From JBBSJZ01 sp041739875 (GTDB lineage: Bacteria; Planctomycetota; Planctomycetia; Pirellulales; Pirellulaceae), in contig JBGSNA010000148.1 of the NCBI GenBank assembly GCA_041739875.1, positions 1 to 64,000 on the forward strand: a stretch of DNA of 64,000 nucleotides. Reading direction: 5' to 3'. Positions 35,514 through 44,929 of this stretch are shown here, in pieces; positions within the stretch are counted from its first letter, which is position 1; the number at the start of each line of letters is the position of its first letter. Below the pieces are notes generated by a model, which did no database searches, was not told the origin of the DNA, and saw nothing but the letters and a program-made list of their open reading frames with translations. Made by a program: the position numbers and the translations under genes.

Positions 35514-36092
35514 TCACTTGATCGCATGCCTGGAAAGGTCCATCATCGTGCCAGTGCGTTGCTCGACGATTCGCAAGTGATGCTGAAGATGTCCGGCAGA
35601 AACCCAGGCGATTGCTCGGACGGAAATACGATGACCGTCGACGGTACCGAATCGTCCCCACGCGGCGGGAACGATCCGGCGTAGCAACAGCATGTTGGTT
35701 TGTCGAAGCAAACCCAACTCAGTGACGAGTCCACCAAAGTTGCCTAAGCCGAATCGGACGTTGGCGTAGTGGTTCTCGTCCCAGCTTGGGATGTCCGTTG
35801 TGTCGCCCGCAGCAAATCGAAGCATACGGTAGCCGAAAACGCGTTCAGCGTTTGCACAGTGTTCAAAGACTTGACGAATGGTCCAAGTGTAGGGCGCGTG
35901 TATCCGGTCAACTTGTTCTGTGCTCAAACTGCTCGCCAGTTCGCATAACCAGTGCTGTTGCTGCTGCATGACGTCGAGGACACAAATGCCGTTGACCGCA
36001 GCAATCAATTCGCGATGGTAATCATGGGAGGATTCATCGTTTTCGGGTCGACGGCTAGCGACAGCAACTTTCATGCGAACAACACGTTTCAT
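35514..36092 (-). CDS. DinB-superfamily protein
   Basis: The protein is about 192 residues and a four-helix DinB-like fold. Possible metal ligands are His in RQVFEHCANAERVFGYR and two in VSAGHLQHHLRIVEQR, the usual three-His pattern. These proteins bind a divalent metal and some act as thiol transferases; the substrate is unknown here. The start is uncertain: ATG 36092 or ATG 36074; neither has a good ribosome binding site. Confidence 0.8.
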   Translation of the reverse strand: MKRVVRMKVAVASRRPENDESSHDYHRELIAAVNGICVLDVMQQQQHWLCELASSLSTEQVDRIHAPYTWTIRQVFEHCANAERVFGYRMLRFAAGDTTDIPSWDENHYANVRFGLGNFGGLVTELGLLRQTNMLLLRRIVPAAWGRFGTVDGHRISVRAIAWVSAGHLQHHLRIVEQRTGTMMDLSRHAIK

Positions 36093-36164
36093 CAAGCGAG
36101 TCGGGAGCCCCACCCCAGAAAGACCATGTGGCCGGGGATGGAGCACCGCTAGGATACACGAAAA

Positions 36165-36902
36165 TTAGGGCAGTGCTTTGAGCAACTTGGCCGTCTTTTC
36201 GAGAGCCTCTTCATCGATGGTGTGTGGACCATCAAAGGAGTGGAAATCGACGTCGACCTTTGACGCAGCCATCAAGTCTCGCAGCGCCGTTGCGCTCGTG
36301 AACGGCAAGATCGGATCCCGTGTGCCGTGCGATTGAAAGACTTTCGTATTGGCAAGTTTTCCCAAGTTCGATTTCCAAGCGGCTTTGCAAATCAGTGTCC
36401 CAGAAAACTGGATGAGTAACTCGGGCGGGCTTGCAAGCCCGCGAAGTGATGTCTCCATCGTCACCATTGCGCCTTGAGAGAATCCGCCTAGCACGAGTCG
36501 AGGACGTGGGGCGGCTAGATCGGATTGGACGGCCTCGATGGTTTCCACCAATTTTTCGCGCGCCGCCACTAGGCCATCCGGTTCCAATCCATGCAAGTCT
36601 TCGAAGCGATTGGATTCAATTTTATCCGCCAACTGAGCCATGTTCAGCGGCCACCATGCGCGACCACCTGGCATACCGAGATTCCTCAAATCGTTTGGAG
36701 CGGAGGGAAAGACAAATCGAAATCGCTCACTGGCGTCGCCGATTCGGTCGATCCAATCAGCCGCGAGTCCGACTAAGTCCGTCCCGGGCGCGCCATAGCC
36801 GTGACAAATCACGACCGCGATCGAGGGTTTGGGGCCTGGGTCGATAGCATAGCAATCGAGCGAACCAAACCGAACTTGGGTTGGTCGAGGGAAAGACGTC
36901 AT
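36165..36902 (-). CDS. Carboxylesterase/phospholipase-like alpha/beta hydrolase
   Basis: The 245-residue protein is an alpha/beta hydrolase of the acyl-protein thioesterase/lysophospholipase type. Triad candidates are Ser in LVLGGFSQGAMVTM, Asp in SHGTRDPILPF and His in FDGPHTIDEEAL. The early VICHGYGAPGTDLVGLA gives the oxyanion region. There is no signal peptide, so it is cytosolic. The preceding regulator gene on the same strand is 93 bases upstream. Confidence 0.87.
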   Translation of the reverse strand: MTSFPRPTQVRFGSLDCYAIDPGPKPSIAVVICHGYGAPGTDLVGLAADWIDRIGDASERFRFVFPSAPNDLRNLGMPGGRAWWPLNMAQLADKIESNRFEDLHGLEPDGLVAAREKLVETIEAVQSDLAAPRPRLVLGGFSQGAMVTMETSLRGLASPPELLIQFSGTLICKAAWKSNLGKLANTKVFQSHGTRDPILPFTSATALRDLMAASKVDVDFHSFDGPHTIDEEALEKTAKLLKALP

Positions 36903-36995
36903 GAGCCAAAATCACGTAGAGCGCGGGTCGAAACGGTGAACACAAGTACGACCCAAAGGATACCGTGAACGCCTGACTTCGACGAGATCGGCGAT

Positions 36996-39119
36996 TCATC
37001 CGTCTGATGACGGAGTTCCGTTAGCGTCACATTTCGATTCGCTCATGTCATCCAGTTCGCCAGCCTCCCCGGACGTTGGCACGCCAAGTTGGCGCATCTT
37101 TCGATAAAGATTTGAGCGATGCAAGCCAAGACGGGCGGCTGCGTCAGTCATGTTTCCGTTGCACGCCATGATCGCTTGGTCGATATGCGTCACCTGGAAC
37201 TGACGAGTCGCCTCACTCAGTGTGGTGTCGAAAATCATTGTTTCGGGATGGTTCATTGTGCCGTCATCCTGGTTAGAGACGGTCGCTCTAGCAGTACCCG
37301 AACCACTAAGCATTAAATCATCTGGGTTGATTACGTCTTCGCTGCACAAATAGCAAACGCGTTCCATCGTGTTGCGCAGCTCACGAATATTGCCGGGCCA
37401 AGGATGTTGCAAGAGCGTTTGTCTTGTTGCGGCGGACAACGTCGGCTTGGATCGACCAATTTGGTACGAGAATTGGCTGAGGAAATGATCCGCTAGAACA
37501 AGCACATCGTTGCCGCGCGCCCTCAGTGGTGGAAGTGACAGCGAGACGACGCTGAGGCGAAAGAACAGGTCTTCTCGAAAACGTTTCTGGGCGATGAGTT
37601 GCTCAAGCGGTTGGTTCGTTGCTGCGATGACGCGAACATCGACTGGAATCGGAAGCGAACCACCGACTCGAACAACGACTTTCTCTTCGAGAACTCGCAG
37701 CAACTTGGCTTGACCGGCGGGGCTCATGTCGCCGATCTCGTCAAGGAACAGGGTACCGCCACTCGCCAGTTCAAACTTACCGACGCGAGTTTGCTGGGCG
37801 TCTGTGAACGCACCCTTTTCGTGTCCGAACAATTCGCTCTCAAGCAGCGATTCAACGAGCGCAGCACAGTTGACAGCGATGAAGGGACCGCTGCGACGTT
37901 TGCTTTCATAGTGAACTTGGCGTGCGAGTACCTCTTTGCCCGTTCCATTGTTGCCAAGAATCAACACGGTCAGGTCAGTGCCAGCAACCTTTTGGGCACT
38001 TTGACGAACGGTGGCGATCCCAGCATCGCTGCCGATCAGTGGGGTGGACGACGCAGCATCTTCGACGAGTCGATCGCGAGTCTCGGTTAATGAACGTCGT
38101 GTTCGTTGGGACTCGATCGCGACAGCGGCATGAGTTGCGAGGTCGGTGAGCAATCGAGCGTCCATCGCATCAAAGCCATCGCGTTGAGATTTATCGTCGC
38201 TGAGGTGATTGATTGCCTCAAAGACACCGATCAGTTCTTTGCGCTGGCCTAGCAATGGCACCGCGACAAGCGAACGAGTTTCGAAAGCGAGCGACTGGTC
38301 GACTTTCTTGTTAACTCGGGCGGCATCGTCACTTGTCGCTGCCCAAAGTTTGGCTTCACCGGTCCGAAGGACTTCGCCGACAATGCCGACATTGTCATCC
38401 ACTTCGAGACAGCCCCCCGGGACTCCAACGGCGGGGCGTCCGACTAGCTTTCCGCGTCGTCGGTCCCACAAGAAAATGCTGGCACGTTCACAGCGGAGTA
38501 AACCGATTGCAGTATCCGCGATCCGGTTCAGAAGCGCCTTGTCATCATCGAGCAATTGCCACTGGGCAGCGGCCTGAAGTACCGAGGAAAGCTGCTCGAT
38601 GCGACGGGCATGTGCTTGGCGTTCCTCGATCCGGCTGAGAGCCGTTGCTAGCAAGCCGACGCTTCGTTGCAGACGTCCGGAATCGCGTTGTAGCTCACGG
38701 GCGGCATCCCGGTTGGTCGGCTCAACTCGCAACACCACGGCGGTGGCTCGGCGGGTGGCGCCTTGAATATCGCCAGATTTATTTTTTGGTTCCTCGCCAC
38801 TGGCTAGCGGTGCCGCGAGCCAGCCAGCTTCGATTTGGGTGCAATTGCGGTCCAAAGCTTCGCTCACAAGAGACTCAGGAAACTGGATTCGCTCTCCGAC
38901 CCAAAAATCGTTGTTCCAGCTACCATTTCGCTGGCTAACGACTCCACCGCAATTGCTCCCAAACATCCGTACGAGCCGCGGCATGACTGACTGAAGAAAA
39001 CGATCTCGTGATGCATCATCGTCGATCCCGCGCAGCAGTTCGAGGGCAAGATGCAACTCGGGTACATCAGGCGTTGAGATGGGGTGGTGCTCCATAGCGT
39101 GTTCTACTTCAGTAATCAT
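36996..39119 (-). CDS. GAF-domain sigma-54-dependent transcription activator with GAFTDA loop
   Basis: The 707-residue protein has an N-terminal sensory part, a GAF domain at about residues 180-340 (ALLNRIADTAIGLLRCERAS), a sigma-54 AAA+ domain and a Fis-type helix-turn-helix. Walker A is LGNNGTGKEVLARQVH; Walker B is GGTLFLDEIGDM; the HTH is NMTDAAARLGLHRSNLYRKM. The loop that touches sigma-54, normally GAFTGA, reads GAFTDA (EKGAFTDAQQTRVG). The input signal of the GAF domain is unknown. There is no receiver domain, so it probably responds to a ligand rather than a kinase. Confidence 0.9.
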   Translation of the reverse strand: MITEVEHAMEHHPISTPDVPELHLALELLRGIDDDASRDRFLQSVMPRLVRMFGSNCGGVVSQRNGSWNNDFWVGERIQFPESLVSEALDRNCTQIEAGWLAAPLASGEEPKNKSGDIQGATRRATAVVLRVEPTNRDAARELQRDSGRLQRSVGLLATALSRIEERQAHARRIEQLSSVLQAAAQWQLLDDDKALLNRIADTAIGLLRCERASIFLWDRRRGKLVGRPAVGVPGGCLEVDDNVGIVGEVLRTGEAKLWAATSDDAARVNKKVDQSLAFETRSLVAVPLLGQRKELIGVFEAINHLSDDKSQRDGFDAMDARLLTDLATHAAVAIESQRTRRSLTETRDRLVEDAASSTPLIGSDAGIATVRQSAQKVAGTDLTVLILGNNGTGKEVLARQVHYESKRRSGPFIAVNCAALVESLLESELFGHEKGAFTDAQQTRVGKFELASGGTLFLDEIGDMSPAGQAKLLRVLEEKVVVRVGGSLPIPVDVRVIAATNQPLEQLIAQKRFREDLFFRLSVVSLSLPPLRARGNDVLVLADHFLSQFSYQIGRSKPTLSAATRQTLLQHPWPGNIRELRNTMERVCYLCSEDVINPDDLMLSGSGTARATVSNQDDGTMNHPETMIFDTTLSEATRQFQVTHIDQAIMACNGNMTDAAARLGLHRSNLYRKMRQLGVPTSGEAGELDDMSESKCDANGTPSSDG

Positions 39120-39280
39120 CGAAAATTCTTCGGTGTTCGGGGCCGCAAGCCTGGTGCAAGGGCCGTGAAATGATTGCGAGGCAAATAGACGGACCGAGCA
39201 TGACTTGGGTATGTTGGGTCTGTCGTCAGCAGCTTGGCGTCAGGATCGTGGTTCGAAAAAATTGGACGAAAGATAGAGAA

Positions 39281-40099
39281 ATGCAATTTAGTGGAAAAAA
39301 AGGCCTCATTCTTGGTGTCGCCAACGACCACTCCATCGCCTGGGCAATTGCCCAGGAAATCATGAACAACGGTGGAGAATGTGGTTTCACGCACTTGCCG
39401 GACCGCCCAGATGATGAACGTCAAAGGAATCGACGTCGTGTTTCCCAACTCACCGACAAATTTGAGAACGCAAAGTTCCTTATTCCCATGGATGCGCAGA
39501 AGGACGAGGACATCCGTAGTGTTTTCCAGCACGCAGCTGAAACTTTTGGCAAAATTGACTTCGTGCTGCACTCGATCGCGTTTGCCGATCGTGACGATCT
39601 AGCCCGTGACACTGTATACACGAGTCGAGAGGGATTTAAATTAGCCATGGATGTAAGCGTTTACACGCTGATTTCTGTCACAGCGGCTGCAAAGGACATA
39701 CTCAATCCAGGTGGAGCCATCGCCACGATGACCTACTTTGGAGGCGAAAAGTGTGTTCCTGGCTACAACGTCATGGGAATCTGCAAAGCTGCTCTCGAAG
39801 CAACGGTACGCTATCTGGCTTACGACATGGGACCACAAGGAGTGCGAGTCAACGCATTGTCCGCTGGTCCGATCCGAACGCTCGCTGGACGAGCCGCCGG
39901 TGTCGAGGAAATGCTGACGCTTTATGAACACATGGCTCCCCTTGGCCGGAACGTCAGCCACGAAGAAGTCGGCAAGACAGGTGCGTTTTTGCTCAGCAGT
40001 TCCAGCGAAGGCATCACCGGTGAGATCCTGCATGTTGACGGTGGCTACCATGCCATGGGCAGTCCCGGTCGTTTGCTTGAGAAGCTCAAGACAAGCTAA
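39281..40099 (+). CDS. fabI: Enoyl-[acyl-carrier-protein] reductase (NADH), FabI type
   Basis: FabI does the last reduction in each fatty acid elongation cycle. The 272-residue protein is an atypical short-chain dehydrogenase: GKKGLILGVANDHSIAWAIA is the NAD-binding start, LHSIAFAD follows, and the Tyr-x6-Lys active site is in GYNVMGICKAALEATVRYLA. The later GPIRTLAGRAAG and HVDGGYHAMG are typical. ATG 39281 is chosen because the fold starts right after it; upstream in-frame sequence has no homology. FabI is the target of triclosan. A hairpin follows the gene. Confidence 0.95.
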   Translation: MQFSGKKGLILGVANDHSIAWAIAQEIMNNGGECGFTHLPDRPDDERQRNRRRVSQLTDKFENAKFLIPMDAQKDEDIRSVFQHAAETFGKIDFVLHSIAFADRDDLARDTVYTSREGFKLAMDVSVYTLISVTAAAKDILNPGGAIATMTYFGGEKCVPGYNVMGICKAALEATVRYLAYDMGPQGVRVNALSAGPIRTLAGRAAGVEEMLTLYEHMAPLGRNVSHEEVGKTGAFLLSSSSEGITGEILHVDGGYHAMGSPGRLLEKLKTS

Positions 40100-40100
40100 G

Positions 40101-40136
40101 CATGAACGTTTGCTAACCAGCAACGTTTGTTTCATG
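40101..40136 (+). terminator. Hairpin after fabI, possible terminator
   Basis: CATGAA (40101-40106) pairs with TTCATG (40131-40136), and the inner CGTTTGCT pairs with AGCAACG with one bulged T. There is no T-run, so termination is plausible but unproven. Confidence 0.4.
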
Positions 40137-40168
40137 TCACCAGTCACTCATTTGAAATAGTCATCGTC

Positions 40169-40762
40169 ATGGTCCGAACCGTTAGCACCATGTTGCCACT
40201 TGGTACGGCAGCGCCCGCGTTTTCGCTTTCCGATACGGACGGCAATGTCGTTTCATTGTCGGACTTTAAAGGTCGAAAGGCGCTGCTGGTGATCTTCATG
40301 TGCAACCACTGTCCGTATGTCAAACACGTTGCGGACCAGCTCAAGCTTTTGACCGACGAGTACATGCAGCACAACGTTGGCGTTGTCGGAATCAGCAGCA
40401 ATGACGCAGTTGTCTATCCAGACGATTCGCCGGAAGCGATGGCCAAAGAGAAGGCTGAGCGAGGCTACAATTTCCCGTATCTGTTCGACGCCGATCAAAG
40501 CGTGGCGATCGCTTACAACGCTGCTTGCACGCCTGATTTCTTTCTCTTTGATGCGGAGATGAAACTAGCTTACCGAGGCCAACTCGACTCAAGCCGGCCA
40601 AAGACGGACACGTCGGTCACCGGTGAAGATCTTCGTGGAGCGATCGATGAAGTGCTTGTCGGACGTCGCCCGACGGAGAACCAAAAGCCGTCGCTAGGTT
40701 GCAATATCAAGTGGAAAGAAGGCAACGAGCCAAAGTACTTCGATCCGCGGGGAACGGCTTGA
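40169..40762 (+). CDS. Thioredoxin-fold (peroxiredoxin-like) protein
   Basis: The protein is 197 residues. It has LGTAAPAFSLSDTDGNVVSL, then LVIFMCNHCPYVKHVADQL with a CxxC redox pair (CNHC), and AACTPDFFLFDAEMKLAYRG with the cis-Pro region. This is the AhpC/TSA-redoxin subfamily seen in many genomes and of unknown substrate. There is no signal peptide. ATG 40169 is chosen; upstream in-frame sequence is not conserved. Confidence 0.88.
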   Translation: MVRTVSTMLPLGTAAPAFSLSDTDGNVVSLSDFKGRKALLVIFMCNHCPYVKHVADQLKLLTDEYMQHNVGVVGISSNDAVVYPDDSPEAMAKEKAERGYNFPYLFDADQSVAIAYNAACTPDFFLFDAEMKLAYRGQLDSSRPKTDTSVTGEDLRGAIDEVLVGRRPTENQKPSLGCNIKWKEGNEPKYFDPRGTA

Positions 40763-40808
40763 GCCTCGGTGAAACGTATCGTCGCTTGAGACGTGCAAAC
40801 GACTTACC

Positions 40809-41780
40809 GTGGGCGAGCCAAGCGTGAAGCTTCCGTACCTCCAATCGCTGACGCTCCAATTAGCTGAGGGAGTGTCGCGGCTTGAGCCCGCGATTCGCCA
40901 GCGACATGCGAATTGGATTGCGGCGGCTCAACATCCCGACGGCGGCTTCGCGGGGCGTGAAGGCAGCAGCGACCCGTATTACACGGCATTCGCGTTGCGT
41001 TCGCTCTGGATTCTCGATGCTGTTGAGCCAGGTGTGTTTGCTCGCGCCGCGGAGTTTCTCAAAACTCGGTTGACGACACGTCAATCGATCGTGGATTTAG
41101 TGTCGCTGATCTTTGGTGCCGCAGTTTGCGAATTAGCAGCTGGCGAAGTGGTGATTGCTGACCAGGACACGACGTGGCGAAGCAACGTGGCGGAACTCTT
41201 GAATTCGCTTCGCACCGCAGACGGCGGTTTTGCCAAGACTCCCGAAGGTCACGCTGGCAGCACCTATCAAACGTTTCTCAATGTCCTCTGCTTTGAGCTG
41301 ATCGAGATTGAGGTTCCCCACATCGACGGCGTCATCGCTTTCTTGGATTCCCAGCGTCATCTCGACGGTGGTTATCTCGAAATCCGGGCTGCGAAGCGTG
41401 CTGGAGTGAATCCGACGGCCGCAGCGATCGGGACCTTGCAATCGCTCGATCGCCTCGTCCCCGAGGAGCATCGCGACACTGCAGAATTCCTTGCCGAGAT
41501 GCAGTCCGACGAAGGCGGCTTTACCGCGAACACTCGCATACCTTTTGCGGACGTGCTCAGTACGTTTACGGCGCTGACCACTTTAAGAGATCTCAACGCG
41601 ATCGACTTGATTAACTTGCGAGCCGCAAAGCGATATGCTGAGTCGATGCAGGCTCCCGACGGCGGCTTTCACGGGTTCGCTCTGGATCAACAAGCCGACG
41701 TCGAGTACTCGTTTTACGGAATCGGCTCACTCGCTTGGGGTGAATACTTGAAGCCGCAAGACCATCGCGGCTCGCTATGA
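40809..41780 (+). CDS. Prenyltransferase/squalene-cyclase-repeat protein
   Basis: The 323-residue protein has alpha/alpha-barrel repeats of the protein prenyltransferase beta-subunit / squalene cyclase type: WIAAAQHPDGGFAGREGSSD, SLRTADGGFAKTPEGHAGST, QSDEGGFTANTRI and QAPDGGFHGFALDQQADVEY. Each repeat carries the DGGF-like turn. The zinc-ligand pattern of true farnesyl/geranylgeranyl transferases is not evident, and the catalytic Asp box of cyclases is not either, so the role is unknown. The GTG at 40809 is the likely start (GTG 40824 is an alternative). The ABC ATPase gene starts 63 bases downstream on the same strand. Confidence 0.8.
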   Translation: MGEPSVKLPYLQSLTLQLAEGVSRLEPAIRQRHANWIAAAQHPDGGFAGREGSSDPYYTAFALRSLWILDAVEPGVFARAAEFLKTRLTTRQSIVDLVSLIFGAAVCELAAGEVVIADQDTTWRSNVAELLNSLRTADGGFAKTPEGHAGSTYQTFLNVLCFELIEIEVPHIDGVIAFLDSQRHLDGGYLEIRAAKRAGVNPTAAAIGTLQSLDRLVPEEHRDTAEFLAEMQSDEGGFTANTRIPFADVLSTFTALTTLRDLNAIDLINLRAAKRYAESMQAPDGGFHGFALDQQADVEYSFYGIGSLAWGEYLKPQDHRGSL

Positions 41781-41843
41781 CACTGCACATGACACTCCAG
41801 TCTCCAGTCGCAAGTGAAGACGTAACCGCGGAAGATCCTTACT

Positions 41844-42557
41844 ATGCCCCCTAGTCGTACTGAATTGCCAAACCCTAGTAATTTGGCAAGCTCGCTCGTC
41901 GTGAGCCATCTTTCCAAGTCGTTCCCGACTGCGGGTGTGCCGCTCGTTGTGTTGCGTGATCTCTCGTTTTCCATGGCGGCTGGGGAGACCGCTGCGATTG
42001 TGGGGCCGAGTGGCAGCGGCAAAAGTACGCTTCTGCAAATCCTTGGAACGCTCGATTCGCCTGACTCTGGATCGGTGCTGATCGATGCCCAGGATCCGTT
42101 CGGGCTCGACGAGAAGAAACTGGCCGTGTTTCGGAATCAAAAAATCGGCTTCGTCTTTCAAGACCATCATTTACTGCCACAATTGACGGTGCTCGAAAAT
42201 GTGTTGATTCCGACACTCGCGACCGGTCGGCCGTCTGCGGACCAGACCCAGCGAGCCATTTCGTTGATCGAATCGGTTGGATTATCGAGCCGTCTTGGGC
42301 ATCGGCCAGCGGAGCTCTCCGGCGGCGAACGGGAGCGAGTCGCGATCGCCCGGGCGCTGCTGATGCAGCCCTCGCTGATTCTGGCGGACGAGCCGACGGG
42401 GAATCTCGACCGCCGCAACGCCGACACCGTTACGGAATTACTGCTCAAATTACAGTCTGAAATGGGGGCGATTTTGATCACGGTCACCCACAGTGAAAGC
42501 CTCTCATCGGCAATGCAGAAGCGTTTCGAGCTTGTCGACGGGCGTTTGGAGCACTAG
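41844..42557 (+). CDS. ABC transporter ATPase (LolD/MacB type)
   Basis: The 237-residue protein is an ABC ATPase: Walker A in IVGPSGSGKSTLLQILG, Q-loop VFQDHHLLPQLTV, signature LSGGERERVAIARALLM, Walker B in LILADEPTGNLD and H-loop ILITVTHSES. The wording matches LolD/MacB-type ATPases that work with FtsX-like permeases in lipoprotein release or extrusion. No permease gene is nearby: the prenyltransferase-repeat gene is upstream and rpsD downstream. The partner must be elsewhere. Confidence 0.92.
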   Translation: MPPSRTELPNPSNLASSLVVSHLSKSFPTAGVPLVVLRDLSFSMAAGETAAIVGPSGSGKSTLLQILGTLDSPDSGSVLIDAQDPFGLDEKKLAVFRNQKIGFVFQDHHLLPQLTVLENVLIPTLATGRPSADQTQRAISLIESVGLSSRLGHRPAELSGGERERVAIARALLMQPSLILADEPTGNLDRRNADTVTELLLKLQSEMGAILITVTHSESLSSAMQKRFELVDGRLEH

Positions 42558-42757
42558 CCAGCTCGGGGCCGTCTGGGAACTTCCTTCACAGGTCTTGCAA
42601 AAAATGCGGTTTCTAGGCAAACTCTGGCCTTCCCCGAAACCGCTGTGCGACCATCGGTGGCTCGATCGTGTAGCCGCCGTCACTCTGGATCGCATGTGAG
42701 GCACGACAAATATCACTGTCGATGCCACTTCCCCGTTATTGAAGGCTGAATTGAGTT

Positions 42758-43369
42758 ATGGGTCGTTACACAGGTCCCAAGGCACGCATTAACCGCCGTT
42801 TGGGTGCGATGCTTTATGAAACAGCCGGTGCGACTCGCGCCGCTGATCGACGAAACACGGCTCCGGGGATGCACGTTCGCGGTGGTCGCCGACCGAGCCA
42901 ATACGGTGCGGCATTGGCGGAGAAGCAAAAGATCAAGCACTATTATGGTCTCGGCGAGCGTCAGCTGCGTCGATACTTTGAATTCGTCGGTCGCAAACAA
43001 GGCAACACCGGACAGCAATTGCTCTTGATGTGCGAAAGCCGTCTGGACAACGTCGTGCGCCGCGTCGGATTCACGAAGACTCGCCCGCAAGCTCGCCAAG
43101 GAATTGCCCACGGTCACTTCTTCGTCAACGGCAATAAAGTTGACAAGCCGAACTACCAACTTCGACCTGGCGATATTGTCGAAGTGCGTAATCGCGAGAG
43201 CCTCCGCAATCTGTACCGTGGCGTGATCGCTAATGCGTCCCCGGATGCATTGGATTGGGTCAGCTTCGATACAGAAAACCTCAAGGCGACAGTACTCGGT
43301 CTGCCAGGACCAAGCGACATCAGCTTGCCGGTGGACGCGAACAGCGTCGTCGAATTCTTGTCGCGATAA
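42758..43369 (+). CDS. rpsD: 30S ribosomal protein S4
   Basis: The 203-residue protein has the S4 N-terminal region (MGRYTGPKARINRRLG, then YYGLGERQLRRYFE) and the RNA-binding S4 domain (LLLMCESRLDNVVRRVGF, GIAHGHFFVNGNKVD). S4 nucleates assembly of the small subunit and in many bacteria represses its own operon. Here it stands alone, outside the usual alpha operon with rpsM, rpsK and rpoA. GAAGG lies upstream of the ATG. Confidence 0.97.
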   Translation: MGRYTGPKARINRRLGAMLYETAGATRAADRRNTAPGMHVRGGRRPSQYGAALAEKQKIKHYYGLGERQLRRYFEFVGRKQGNTGQQLLLMCESRLDNVVRRVGFTKTRPQARQGIAHGHFFVNGNKVDKPNYQLRPGDIVEVRNRESLRNLYRGVIANASPDALDWVSFDTENLKATVLGLPGPSDISLPVDANSVVEFLSR

Positions 43370-43400
43370 TTCGCGTCAGGATCATGTTTTGAGCATGCTA

Positions 43401-43431
43401 GTCCGTACGAGTCTAACTGGCTCGTGCGGAC
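43401..43431 (+). terminator. Terminator-like hairpin after rpsD
   Basis: GTCCGTACGAG (43401-43411) pairs with CTCGTGCGGAC (43421-43431), 11 base pairs with one T-G wobble and a 9-base loop. Only a weak T-rich tail follows. It separates rpsD from the next gene. Confidence 0.6.
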
Positions 43432-43486
43432 ACTGCGTTTATCAACCTAAGAACTTGCACTCCTTGGCAAAAAGCGAACTCCTTTG

Positions 43487-44929
43487 ATGCATTCTTCCGT
43501 CGTTGTTCTTGGTGGTGGTCCCGGTGGCTACGCTGCTGCGTTCTTGGCCGCCGATGAGGGGCTCCAAGTCACTCTTGTCGAAGCCGAATCGCGTCTAGGC
43601 GGCACCTGTCTGCTTCGTGGTTGCATCCCCAGCAAAGCGCTACTCCACGTCGCCAAAGTCATCGGCGAAGTCTCCGAACTCAGCAATGAGTGGGGCGTCC
43701 AGTACTCGGGCAAACCGAACATCGATGTCGACAAGGTTCGTGCTCGCAAAGACCAAGTCATCAGCAATCTTACAGGCGGCTTAGCCAGCCTCGCGAAGCG
43801 GCGCGGCGTGACCGTCATCCATGCCCGCGGCAGCTTCGTGAATTCGACCACGCTCAAGCTTGAGGGCGATCACGCATCAATTCCCGAAGGCGGCCAAATC
43901 ACCTTCGATCACTGCGTCCTGGCCACAGGCAGCGTTCCAGCAATGCCGCCTTCGTTCAACATAGGCAACGACCGAGTGATGGACAGCACCGGCGCGCTTG
44001 CGCTCAAAGACATCCCTGAGTCTTTGCTTGTGATCGGTGGTGGCTATATCGGCTTGGAAATGGGAAGCGTCTACGCAGGCCTCGGCAGCAAAGTTACCAT
44101 CGTCGAGTTGATGGACGGGCTAATTCCTGGAGCCGATCGCGACCTGATCAAACCCCTCGCAAAACGCATCGAAAAAATGTGCGACGGCCGCGTTTACTTG
44201 AACACCAAAGTGGGTTCGATCGCCGAGAGTGGCGACAAGATCGAAGTGACATTTGAAGGCCCAGGAAAATTTGGTCACGAACAATTCGATCGTGTCTTGG
44301 TCAGTGTCGGTCGTCGCCCAGTCACTCGTGGCCTAGGCCTTGAGAACACGAGCGTCGTTGTCAACGAGCGTGGTTTCGTTGTGTGCGATTCCCAGCAGCG
44401 GACGGCGGATCCACATATCTTCGCCATCGGCGACGTCGCCGGCGATCCAATGCTCGCTCACAAAGCAACCCACGAAGGCCGCGTGGCCGCCGAAGTCATC
44501 GCCGGCAAACCGGCCGCATTTGACAAGCGAGCCATTCCAGCGGTGGTCTTTACCGATCCAGAAGTGGCCTGGGCGGGGCTCACCGAAAACGAAGCCAAGC
44601 AGAAAGGTATCAAGGTCGACGTTGAAGTCTACCCGTGGGCAGCAAGCGGACGCGCCCAAGCACTGGGCATCACCGATGGTCTCACCAAATGGCTCGTCGA
44701 TCCCGAAACCAGTCGAGTCCTCGGCTGCGGCATCGTCGGCAGCGGTGCTGGTGAGTTGATCGCTGAAGCCGTCCTCGCAATCGAGATGGGATGCGAAGTG
44801 CATGACATCACCGAAAGCGTCCACCCGCACCCAACATTAAGCGAAACGCTCATGAACGCTGGCGAAGTCCATTACGGAACCGCCACCGAAATCTACAAAC
44901 CCAAACGTAAAGCCGCTGCGTCAACGTAG
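43487..44929 (+). CDS. lpdA: Dihydrolipoyl dehydrogenase (E3)
   Basis: E3 reoxidises lipoamide in pyruvate, 2-oxoglutarate or related dehydrogenase complexes. The 480-residue protein has the FAD motif VVLGGGPGGYAAAFLAAD, the redox disulfide Cys41-Cys46 in GGTCLLRGCIPSK, an NAD motif in LLVIGGGYIGLEMGSVYAGL, and the C-terminal SVHPHPTLSETL with the catalytic His-Glu. ATG 43487 is chosen over the TTG just before it. No E1 or E2 gene is adjacent. Confidence 0.95.
   Translation: MHSSVVVLGGGPGGYAAAFLAADEGLQVTLVEAESRLGGTCLLRGCIPSKALLHVAKVIGEVSELSNEWGVQYSGKPNIDVDKVRARKDQVISNLTGGLASLAKRRGVTVIHARGSFVNSTTLKLEGDHASIPEGGQITFDHCVLATGSVPAMPPSFNIGNDRVMDSTGALALKDIPESLLVIGGGYIGLEMGSVYAGLGSKVTIVELMDGLIPGADRDLIKPLAKRIEKMCDGRVYLNTKVGSIAESGDKIEVTFEGPGKFGHEQFDRVLVSVGRRPVTRGLGLENTSVVVNERGFVVCDSQQRTADPHIFAIGDVAGDPMLAHKATHEGRVAAEVIAGKPAAFDKRAIPAVVFTDPEVAWAGLTENEAKQKGIKVDVEVYPWAASGRAQALGITDGLTKWLVDPETSRVLGCGIVGSGAGELIAEAVLAIEMGCEVHDITESVHPHPTLSETLMNAGEVHYGTATEIYKPKRKAAAST

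Noticed and set aside
42558..42757. Possible RNA gene or tRNA upstream of rpsD
   Set aside because: No cloverleaf, T-loop consensus or other RNA signature could be traced.
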